DNA of 64,000 nucleotides from Andrena cerasifolii (Eukaryota; Arthropoda; Insecta; Hymenoptera; Andrenidae), in NCBI RefSeq assembly GCF_050908995.1, contig NC_135123.1, positions 17,112,001 to 17,176,000 on the forward strand, read 5' to 3'. Every line of letters begins with the position of its first letter. Position 1 is the stretch's first letter. Below are positions 12,901 through 24,900 of this stretch, piece by piece. The notes under the pieces were generated by a model. The model had not been told where the DNA came from, made no database searches, and was given only the letters and a program-made list of their open reading frames with translations. The position numbers and the translations under genes were made by a program.

Positions 12901-15900
12901 AGAGTTTTCGCTTTTAAATAAAGTATCGTTTTAAGTTTTTTGGAACGAGTGTTTAATCTCCTGGTACACAACAAAATTCTGTAGGGAAAGGATGACGACT
13001 CGGAAGGAAGAGGAAAGCGAGGTTGTTCGCGCGTTTAGGTGCTGCAGGGAAACACGTGCAGATCGCGTTACGTACGTGATTCAGGCTCGCTTGCAAGCTA
13101 TCTTTAGGAATTTTTAGCAGGTAGGGAGGCAGCGAGTGGAAATCGATGGAAAGAGAGCGAACCCAATTAGTTTGGAACAAAGGCTTTCGTAGGTTCGCGA
13201 TGGAAAGGTTACGAACGAGGACAGCGTTATGTCGCGTGCGAACCTCGCGACGGGAAACCTGTCGCGGCCTAAGAGGCTCGCGGCGCACAAAAATATGATC
13301 CCGCGATATCGGATCCAATTGCTCGGAATGGAGCGTAGCCGGTTTCTTGTTTCGAGCTGTCGAGCTACTTTTAATTTCGTTTCCGGGCTCCAGTAGCGAT
13401 CGATCGCGTCCCCGGGGCAGAGCGGAAAATTCTATTCGAAGCATGGCGAATTTTCATCGCGCTTCACTTGCTCCTCTGCCTCTCGGCTCGCCACAGCTGC
13501 ACGTATACCTGACTGTATATCGGGTTTCGCTTTGAATTCAGCTAATTTGACCATAAAAATCGAGCCGCCCGTGCCGAGGGAGATACGCCGAGCCTCGCCG
13601 TGCGATCAGCCGGTTAGCCAACCGGATACTCAGAAATCCAGCTAGCCGTCGCGCGCATCGCAAGCAGAAAGATTCGAACTAATTTTAAAATCGTCTTACT
13701 CGGGGATTTTTCAGCGGGAGTACGTGCCGCGGGCTTCTCGGCTTCGTAAAGTAGAAGCGGTCGGCTAATTCGACCTTAATTTTCCAAAGGGCGTTCGTCG
13801 AAGGCACGCGCATGCTGCATCGAAAATAGAAACTATCGACTGGTTATCCCTATCCCAGTTACTCTCGGAGTAAGCTGCAAGCTGCAGGCGCAATGGGATG
13901 CGGCCGCGGCTGTTCGCGATGGAACGCGAGAGCTCGCGAGGACCGTCTTCCTTGCGCGATTCCTATCTCCTCTGGATACGTGGTCAATCGCTCTGCCTCC
14001 AGTTTTCCTCCACTTTTCCTCCATTTCCTCAAACTCGTCACAGTCGCTTTGTTTCCTCGAGGGGATTGCGAGGATAATCGATGCAAGTCAGACTCGACGC
14101 GAACCACCCGTCCTTCTCCATCCACCCGTGCCCTCTACGCGTCGCGTCGACGCGCCGCGGGGGGATGCTTTTGGTGGCGTTTTTACAAAGAATTTCAAAG
14201 CTGCCTTTCTTGAAACGCCAACTACACATTATTTAGGCACACGCACGTACATCTGCGTTGGACATAACTGCGTGCGTTTCAACCTAAGCCTCGATGGGAA
14301 TGTAGGCTAATCGCGGATTTCTTCCGCTTCCCTCCTTCCCCTTCACTTTCCTTCTTGCAATTTTTTCGACATCCCGCGGTGCAACCCTCTTTCGGTCCAT
14401 GCCTTCAACTTTCCTTCTGTCGATTACCACGATCAAGCGGGAACGCTGGATGGGTAACACCTTGAAATATTGATCTGCTCGTTGAAGCTGATTTAATGGA
14501 GACGGTCCAGCGTAGAAGCGTGGCTCGCTAGAACCCGTAAACAGAGGTCGGTGTTGAAAATGCACATTTGGTCGTGTTGCTCGAGAGAAAGCTCGTACTC
14601 TCGGGGGTTGGTATCCGTAATCCGTAGTCCGCAGAGGTATTGGAAATGGGTTATGAAATAAACTGTAAAACAGTACATTCTTTATAAACTCTAGTTTATT
14701 TTACTCAGCTCGGAAGGACGTCGTGTCGCGCTGAAGGCGAGACTCGAAGCGAAGAGAAAACGCAAAGGCAATTCGAAAAGTCCGTTGTCCACTTGCAAAG
14801 GGACAGGCCTGCGTTCTGTCTCTTACCCTTGCAGTTAGAATAAGGATTCCCTAACGAACCCATGGGCCCGCTGGCCTCTGGTTTATTGCTTTTGTCAGCG
14901 GTTCTCATACGTAACCAAATTTTCATTTTTGTGCTACCAACAATCCAACAAAAGGGGCATTTTGCTGTCCCAAAAAGATGCCCCGCCAGCTTGCTTTGTA
15001 TTAATCGCGAGGCACACTTTTGTTTCAGGGGTTTCGGGAAGCAGGGCTACCAATGCCAAGGTAAGATCCGATCCGCATCTTTAATCAGCATCGGTGCCGC
15101 TCGCGGGACGACTTGGACCACGTTTCCCTTGTGTTTCAGTGTGTAGTTTCGTGGTGCACAAACGATGTCACGAATACGTGACTTTCACGTGCCCTGGAGC
15201 TGACAAAGGCGCTGACTCGGACGTGAGTATCGACGAGCATACTTCGTTTCCACACGATTCTTTTAGTTTATTATCGCGCCTTTCTCTCTTTCGTTCGAAG
15301 CCGAGGATGTTGTTCTGCGAATGCGTTTCACTGGACTAATAAACGCGCGTGCAATTGGGAATCGGTCGCGTGAACCCCTTTCCTCTCGACCCGCTGTTTC
15401 TTCTTAAGGGGGTATACCCGTTTGAACCCTCGGAAAATGTATACATTTTGTGGATTTTTTTACAAGTCAACGGTTTGATGCAGATTTCCCGTTTTTTAAC
15501 TATGTTTACATAGTATTAGGAACTACTTGTAAAAAAAGTTTCAGTTAAAAAACTATTGTTTTTCGGAAGTTACGGATACATGTCCGAAAGTCTCTCGATT
15601 TTAGACGGCTAAACGGTGGCCCTAAAAACTCGCGCTACGTTCAACCAATTTACTTCAAATTTTGCACGCAGAATCATAATAAGATTCCGCATCGTCCAAC
15701 GAAGGCGATTTTGAAAATTTTGAAAAATAAAGAAACGGTGAGAGATCAAAGGTAAAGTTAAATTTTTCTAAGAGAAAAATCCACCTTTTTCCTTTATAAA
15801 TAATAAACGGGGAATCGAAATAAAAAAAGCCTTCGTTGGACGATGCGGAATCTTATTATGATTCTGCATGCAAAATTGGAAGTGAATTGGTTGAACGTAG

Positions 15901-18900
15901 CGCGAGTTTTTAGGGCCACCGTTTAGCCGTCTAAAATCGAGAGACTTTCGGACATGTATCCGTAACTTCCGAAAAACAATAGTTTTTTAACTGAAACTTT
16001 TTTTATAAGTAGTTCATAATACTATGAAAACATAGTTAAAAAACGGGAAATCTGCATCAAACCGCTGACTTGTAAAAAAATCCACAAAATGTATACATTT
16101 TCCGAGGGTTCAAACGGGTATACCCCCTTAAGCCGCGTATTCACCTGCGCATTCGCCCCGAATGTGCATTCGGCGCGCACCGATTTTTTCCTCGTTCGGA
16201 GCTCAGCGCGCGTTCGGGGTTGAGTGAAATTTGCGGCGTCCATTTCATGGTATTGTTCGGACCCGAATGCGCGCTTTGATGGACCGCCAACAAGCGGATC
16301 GGCCCGAATGCGCGCCGAACACCGGACGAGCAAAAAATCGGTGCGCGCCGAATGCACATTCGGGGCGAATGCACAGGTGAATACGCGGCTTTATACTCGG
16401 TTAATTTCGCGGAGGGTGTTGGTGTCGCGCCGGGGCGATTATTACGTTAGCTAGGAGCCAGGAGCTAGACGAACCGAGAGTGTGCTTCTTCGCGAGCCCT
16501 CTCGACTACATAAATGCGCGCTAATTAACAACGCGAACGACAAACGCCAAACGACAGACGACGAGTACCTACGCGTAGTAGGTATGCAACACGTAGAATG
16601 CAGATTCTGCCGTATCGACAGCAGACTGCCTTAGGCGAGAGCCAGCGAGTTATTAAGCGGCTTGCGGAACTCCGAAACTAGCTACCGAATCGATATCGAG
16701 GTTGCTTTCCATTTCCATCGAGAGAAAATCAACCGGGCCGAGAGTATCTTTACGATGCGATATTCTATCTACGTATTGTACTTTAATTTTGCCTGCGCGT
16801 CGAAGCAACGCGAACATTGCGAAGAAACCGGCGACAGCGATTTGTCGAGAGGAAAGGGTAACGAGCTAACGAGTGGCTTTGGCCGGGAACGTGATTAAGA
16901 TACAGGATAAATAGGACGGAAGATCCTCGGCTGGAGTGAATGGAGAAAGGACACCCGGGGCTAAGAGCTATATATTTTTCCACGTTTTCTCGCACCGCGC
17001 ACGATTGGCCTAAGCGTTTTCTGCGCTTCGTTTAACCACGCTTGTAACACGGAACAATTACGCGAACGAGTACAAAGAGATTCGTTGGCCCGTACCGTTC
17101 CAACGGGAGCAACGTTTCCGACTCGATTTTGGCTGCGAGCGATTCTTCCCGATCGCGAGATTTCCCTGGCTGGAGATTCTCCTGGAAATCTCGACGAGTC
17201 GCGATCGTCTCTCCGATCGGCGATCACCGCGGGAGCAAGTGGTTTTTATTTACTTTTGGGGGAATTTCGACTAAAACGATCAATGTCCTAGCGTGTTCTT
17301 TGACCCTGGTGCTGATTTCCTGGTGCTTCTGTGCTTCGAAGGTGACTCCTTCGCGATATCCGTGAACCGCACCTACGTCCCTACCGATCCGAGCGCTCGT
17401 CGATTTCCCTGAACCGCGTAGAGCGTACGTACCTAGTTGGGCATGTAGAGGCAGGCGTCGAAATAAACGCTCTCGAAGATTGCCGCGTTTGGGTGTCGCT
17501 TATCGGACGCGTGCCATTACCCGTAACGAAGCGGTTACGACTAATTAGGGGAGTGGTGCAGGGTAGCAATAATCGAGTTCGCGCTTCTGGACTTTGAAAG
17601 CTGTCTGTACCTCCGAGGGTTTAATGGAGCCCGCTGTTGCTCGCACGCTCGTCTGCTCGTCTACTCGTCTACTCGCCTGTTCTTGTCTCGTGTCTCGTGT
17701 CTCGTGTAAATGTAGAACTCGGTGGTTCGGTGGTTTGGTGGCTCGGTGGTTCGGTGGCTCGGTGGTTCGGTGATTATCGGCGCTGACTCTGTTGGCTGCA
17801 GGCTGCACCGTTTCTAACTCGAAGCCAAATGGACTGTTTGTTACATATCCAGTGGGTGCTCGTGCGGAAAGTTTGCCGGACGCCTGTACCGAGTAAACAA
17901 TTAAACATGCACCGATACGCGGCATTTGAATTTTTTTCGTATCGCCGAAGTTTCGCCTCTGTGTCAGGGAAATCGGTCGACGCCGATCCATCCTCCGTCC
18001 ACCACCCAGATCACGATTCCCCGCGCCATAACCCGAGAGTCTGCGTGTGTGTGCACGGTGTAATGGTGTAATAACGCAGGACACGCGGACGAAGCACCAA
18101 TTCAAGCAACACACGTACAACAGCCCGGCGTTCTGTGACCACTGCGGTAGTCTACTCTATGGTGTCATCCACCAGGGCATGAAGTGCCAAGGTACCATAT
18201 TAAAAGCAAAGAAAATGAAAAAAAAAAAAACGAGAACACGCAACCAGTCACACGCACACAGACACACGAAAAGAAAAAGGGGACACAGACACTGTCGCAC
18301 ATAATACTAATCGTACATTTTCTTTTCTTTGGCCCACTGTTTGTTCGTGGTGTTGCTTTGTCTTCGTCTTGTTTCTCTAATCTTCTTCTTCTTCTTCTTC
18401 TTCTCCTCCTGCTGTTCCTTCTACATACTTTATATTCATCCTCCTCCACCTGCCGTGTAAATATTCTTTCGCGAAGATTTAGCACTCCCTTACTAGATCT
18501 GGGTGCGCGGGAATTTCGCAAGTACGGTAGAGGAGAGGGTTATGGAGGAAGTTTGTTTTTACGTCGGCGCGACGCCACCCTAACTTCCATCGTATTTCCG
18601 AGTTTCGTCAAGCCGTCGAATCAATTCGGCCATTCGAAACGAAATAGCGATTCTCTTTATTACATGCTTCGCTCTCGAATTTGTATATACCGAGCTTGGT
18701 CCTGCCACAGAAGGCTTTTTCGCCCTGACCACGGCCCTAGCCCTCGCACTCGCACTCGTCCTCTCTGCTTCCAACCAGAGACTGCAGTTTGTGCCTTTCT
18801 GTGTCTGTACATCTTTAGAGTCGTCTATCGATATTACGCATTAACACGCATACACATATTTATTTTTATGTGCGCACAGAATCGTGTACCTATTTACTTT

Positions 18901-21900
18901 TCCCGACGAAAGGGAAGCGAAAGAAAGAGAGACCGAGATATCTACGCGCGTTAAGTAGTAGGTAGGAAATCGAATGGAAAATTCAGTAAGGTTCGTTTTA
19001 TTTCTCTCTTTCTCTCTCCCGCTTTCTCTTTCCCTTCATCGTGGCTATGGTGTAATGTGACGAATCTAGCGATGGGAATAAGACGTTTCCAAACGTTCCC
19101 AATTTCTACCGCACAATCAGCTAGCTAGAGTCCCCCAGTTTCGGGGAATTTCCAGCTGATAAATTGCAGGCTGGCAAGGAAGGTTTCGGCGGTTCGGAAA
19201 GACGGTCGAAAGTGGGTGATCGCCGCGTCTTATGCCCATCGTTAGACGCATCTCGTTTTTTTTTAACGCCACTTTCCCCGTCTTCGTTTGACCTATTCTC
19301 GAATCTGATGTGTGCGCGCGAGATGTTTCTCTCCTACTCACACGCGTTTAAATCTCCTTTTTCTCGTTCACCTCGTACATCGCGCGTACACCAACTTGGT
19401 TTTCTGTTGACGTTCGGTACAGCTGTACGCGCGATGCTAGTCGTTAGCTTGCCTTCTGGATGACGAAGCTTGAATATCTCTGCGTCGCTATCGAGGATAC
19501 TAGTTTTCCTCAAACTTTCGGACGATCAAGCGACGCTCGGTAGCACGGGGATCTTGGAAAGCGATAGCATTAGCACGGATAGCGAATCTCTACTCGCGAG
19601 TCTTTTACGCGTACCGGGAAACTATTGCTCGAGTATAACTGTAGCTACGCGATAGGAACGGGACTATTAGACGAGGAAAGCATGGCAGTATCGTATAGAC
19701 GAAACGGTAGAAAAGAGAAGCTTCGACGACCCCGCCGTGCGTCTCCGGATCGAACGGCGATTCTTCGATCCTTGGAGACTGTAAATAGCCCTTTTACGTT
19801 CTTTGTACAGTTTGCCTGTGTATTCTGTGTCTCTCCGCTTCTACGTGTCCATCAGTGAATATATCCTGCATTCTCTACACTGTTTTTTTTCCCCCGCGAA
19901 ACCGGTTCCGCGACAATTAACTGCAATCTTCGCCGACCGTTCCGACCTGTTTTTGCTTCCGCTACTAACACAGGAACATCGGCAAGCTAACAATGCGCGT
20001 GAGCATAACGGATTCTTCCAACGATCGGCGATCGTTGCGATGTTTAAGCGTACTTGGAGAGAAACGTAAAGTTTTTTTCGGCCGTTTCGTTTTTTGTACG
20101 ACGCGCGAACGAATCGGAGCTACGGCGACAAATTACTCTAAAGGTTCGGTCCTTGGAGAAGTTGGAGTTACTACAGCAAGATGGAACACCTAGGGCGACG
20201 CCGCGAGGGGCTTCGGTTGGAAATAGTGGCCGTGGAATTAATTAAACGCTGCAGTCTGCGGGGCGGGGTGAAAGCCTAGAAAATTGAAACGGAAGGAACG
20301 CACTGTTCTCGTTCTCGCTTTCGTCTCTCTTCTTCCTCCCGTTCGTACCAGCCCGCGGCTTTTCCCATTCTTTCTTTTCCGCGACGCGTCGCGAAGGTAC
20401 CTAAGAGAGAATCGGGGGCATCGCACGGAGCAGCGAATTCCATTTCAGTGGACAACAGCGAGTTGTTGAATGTCGAAGAAAACGACGCGACGCGACGCGA
20501 CTGGCGACAAAGCCAGTCCCTTCCCGTCCCGCCCCGTCCCCTGCCCTGGCAAACGGATTTAGTCGCGATTTGCAGTAGGTATTCTCCCCTTTCGCTCGTA
20601 TCAACGAGCACCAACTCTGTTTAAAACGCTTCTCCCTCGCGTACCTTCGAACGATAGGTAATCTGCTTAAACGCTGGAAAGAATACGCGGCGGGTTGCGA
20701 GGCAAGTCGTTAGGGAATTGCTAATAGGATTCCTCCCCGTGTCCTTTCATTTTGTCCCCATGTGCGGCCGCTTCGATCGAAAGGGAGTGCGGTCGGTAAG
20801 ATGGCCTATTCGTAAGTAGACTAAAACAGAAAAGGGGCGCGTGGACGAAATCGGATTCGTTAGGTTGGTGGATCGGTGGATCGGCACGGGGCCGACTCTC
20901 TCGATCATTGCCATAGGATCAGACCAGAATGAAGGACCGGGCTTCCCCGGACCCCTGTTTCTTGTTCCCAGATGAGCACCGCACACAAATGGGATGTTTT
21001 CACGTACCTGACGCCGACCTTCTGCGACCACTGCGGCTCGATGCTTCACGGTATCGCGCATCAGGGACTTAAGTGTTCAGGTAGTTAACAAATATTAAAA
21101 AAAACAAACAAACAAACCAACAAACAAACAAACAAACAAATTCAGTTCGCAATACATCCTCACTAAACGGCTAGATCTCGCACCCGTTAAATCCTTGCGT
21201 AGCTTCATCGGAATAGGATCTCCTCGCAGCACATTTGGATTCGAGACGCAACCTCGTCGAAATATCGTACACGTATAGGTACCTACGTAACACAAGACAT
21301 CTTGACGTTCGAATGTTCGGCATACCGAACGAGACGAGACCAGACGAGACAGCCGACGAACAGGCCATGCGCCTCGAATCCAGATGGATTCCGTTCTCGA
21401 TTTACCAATCTACCCGATCGAAGTACGCGATCGCGACCCGTTTTTGATAAATCATCGCGAATGCCTGATACGAAGCAGAAACAGCGAATGCTTCCGCGCG
21501 TACTATTTAACAGTCCCCGAAATTTCAAGCTCGATTTCCACCAACAATTTCTCCACCTTTCCCTGGGTCTCGGACCCCTGAAGGTTCTCACCGATGCTCT
21601 ACGTACCTATCTCGCGAGTCAGCTGTAGTCGCTTGGATACATCGCTTACACGAGACTTTTACGTTGCCAGCTCGCGGTTCATGAGTTAGTCGGTCCTCGA
21701 TGAGAACACGAGAAGGCATGGTTCCGTCGTAGAATTAAATCGATTAACGCGACGTTTAATTGGTCGGTAGGCGACGCGGACGCGCCGCTTGTCCCGCGTA
21801 AATTGTCCACGCGAAACAGTGCATGGCCTTTTACCTATCTAATCCCGTTTTCACCTTCTCACGAACTACCCCTCCAGCCTTTCCTGTTTCCGCCTCCGCT

Positions 21901-24900
21901 GCCCGCCCTTTCGTTTTTCGTTTCGGACTCTGTCTTAAAACGCTTCCGATCTACCAGACGATTACGATTCGACTCGGACCAGAGAATCGCGCGAATCTAC
22001 TTTCCTTTTCCACCTTTTAATTTGTCCGGTTTCTGCTGGACGAAACTACGTAGGTATATTCAGACGCGGATACGCGCGTGGATGGTCGCTTGCGGTATAG
22101 CAGCAGGATATGTGTATACATAAGTTTTCCTCGCTGGAATCGAGAAAGCTATCGTCTCGTTACCGCGAGCTGATCTCAGCAGAACCCTTCTGCATTCTCG
22201 ACGTTTTCGCACCACTACCTTTGCGCTCTACCCTACCCGTTCGCGCGAAGAAACACTAGCCCTTGCTCGTTGTTTGATTCGATGGTCGCCGCCAACGGTA
22301 ACGCTCTGTATCGCCTCGTTTTCTGCACCATTCGCTCGTATCGAAGAAACAAGGGAAGCCCGTTGTATCGTATCATTCATTCCGTTATTCGCCTATTAGC
22401 CTAATTAGCCTATTAGCCCTTTCGCCTGTACGCCTATTCGCTCGTCGCTTACTCACTGTTGCTCACTTCTCTTAAGTTCCACCGCACTTTTACGAGTCCC
22501 CCGTGCCACGCCGCGTCGCGCCGCCTTGTATAATACATGGAATATACGTATTCTTATATATATATATATATATTTAGAATTTTAGATTGTACATATGTAA
22601 CTGTTGTCGTCGTCGTCGCCGTGCATGCCGATAATTATCATATACCTATTTACGCGTAGAATAGTAGACTTGCTCTCCCACCTGGTAGCGGGTGTACCTG
22701 AAAGCAGTAATTCCCTCTGGCCGTACGTGGCTGTTAATTGCACACTACCTGTTTACCAGTTGCCTTTCCCAACCGACTATTACTATTCGAATTAGCTGCG
22801 ACGTTAGATTTCATTTCACTGTATATACCTACCTACGTGGATGTTGCCTATACATGTAGTAGGTACTCCCACGTACTGTATTATCTCGGAACAACCACCG
22901 GTCAGTGGAACTTGATTTTAGAGACCATGGTATGGTACGTGTAGTAAAAAGACACGGGTACACGTGTATTACGTATATCCGTACCTCGATCCGTGTAGCT
23001 TTTAGTGCACGGGTACCCGTGCACTATTTCACGTGTATTTAAATACACGTGTATCAACGTATTTGTGTATTTTCATCAGAATTCGGCATTAACTACGGGA
23101 GAATGGGCAATGGCGGTCACTTAAGCAATAAGTGTAATAAAACCGAGTGATGTCTTTCAATTTTAAGGATTATCGTTGCGTCTAAAAAGAAGCTCGCTTA
23201 TTACCAGTAATGCCTTAATTTTTTGTATCAAAATAGGTAATCGATTAAATAAATCTTGTTAATTTTATAACTGTGTTATTAGTTACGATCTGAAAATTTG
23301 TAAAACCATACTTTCCGCATATTATTCTGGTAAATATATTTAAATACATTAATTCTTTTATGAATTTCGCAATCCCCCAGAGTTCTGGGATATCTGTAGA
23401 TATTAAAAATCAGACGAATCAAAATACGGATACGTTGATATACGTGTATTTATAAATACGCGAGTATCTAAATTCACGTGTATTTAAATACACGTGTATC
23501 AACGTATTTGTGTGTTTTCATCAGAATTGGGCATTAACTACGGGAGAATGGGCAATGGCGGTCACTTAAGCAATAAGTGTAATAAAACCGAGTGATGTTT
23601 TTCAATTTTAAGGATTATCAGTAATGCCTTAATTTTTTGTATCAAAATAGGTAATCGATTAAATAAATCTTGTTAATTTTATAACTGTGTTATTAGATAC
23701 AATCTGAAAATTTGTAAAACCATACTTTCCGCATATTATTCTAGTAAATATATTTAAATACATTAATTCTTTTATGAATTTCGCAATCCCCCAGAGTTCT
23801 GGGATATCTGTAGATATTAAAAATCAGACGAATCAAAATACGGATACGTTAATATACGTGTATTTATAAATACACGAGTATCTAAATTCACGTGTATTTA
23901 AATACACGTGAAATAGTGCACGGGTGCCCGTGTACTAAAAGATACACGGATTCAGGGACAGATACGTTTAATACACGTGTACATCTCTACTTGATTTGCC
24001 ACTCTTTTTTCTCTTCTCGTTTCTGATACGCGCGGGAACATCTTACGCGATTGTTTCCTCCCAAACGGATACGTCACGTTCCTTTTATTACGCTACCGAT
24101 AACGTTTAATGTTTCAAGTGGTTTAACGGGAACCAGACGTTCTCTAATTATTTATTGCTCGGGGCCAACAGTCGCTGAGTAACCAAATTGGTAGCGCCTA
24201 GCGTTAGCGAATGAAAGGAAGGTCTTATTGGCGGATAATTGTGAAAAGTTTCGTTATTTTGTGATTTAAGCACGAACCCTTATCGTCCGAGCATGGTATG
24301 CCAACGATCGTTCGTTGAGTCTCGCGCGTATACGCTCTGAAGCTGCAGTCGCGGTTCCGCGCCTTGATTTCATTCCTCGCCTCGCAAACAAACCGAATTG
24401 CTAGAAAAAGTCTGTCGAAGGCAATGGTGCTTAACGAAGTAGAAGTAGCGAAAGTGACGGTGAGCGGCTGCAGTTTCGATAGCGAAACGAAACGCGTAAA
24501 GAACCATGCCTATCCTGCACCCCGCTGCTCGAACCACCAATTTCAAACGATAAAATGGCAAATACATAAGGCTGCCGGTCTGGCTGCAACGTTAATGCCA
24601 GAGATACGCCAGAGTCCAGCAATCATGATAATAATCGAACGTGATCTAATGACGTAGCGTGTGACATGAACGTACACAAGAGGTGCGAGGAGAGCGTGCC
24701 GAATCTCTGCGGATGCGACCATACCGAAAGACGTGGTCGTATAAACTTACACATCGCGTGTGCCGGGAACAAGCTCACCGTCGAAGGTACGTCTACGCTT
24801 TCTTCATGTATTTCCCTAGTTGGCCCTCGCGAACCCAACCACCCCTCCGGGGACCAAAATCAACGCGTTCACCGGAACAAAAAATCGGCAAAATGGGGGA

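Larger units (their letters stand above)
7140..15028 (+). other. First PKC intron, about 7.9 kb
   Basis: No second gene was recognised. It holds a short GATCC tandem repeat and a TA-flanked MITE, listed separately, plus a small hairpin near 11590-11632 (AGGGATTACCGGA against TCCGGTAATCCCT). Its length would allow regulatory elements or alternative first exons, but none could be identified by reading. Confidence 0.5.

Noticed and set aside
16022..16374. Overlapping frames with Arg- and Ala-rich peptides on both strands
   Set aside because: They run across the Harbinger-like MITE inverted repeat and read the same palindrome twice.
18184..18954. 256-codon plus-strand frame after the first C1B exon
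   Set aside because: Reads through the donor into intron; low-complexity Lys-, Leu- and Arg-rich sequence from simple repeats.
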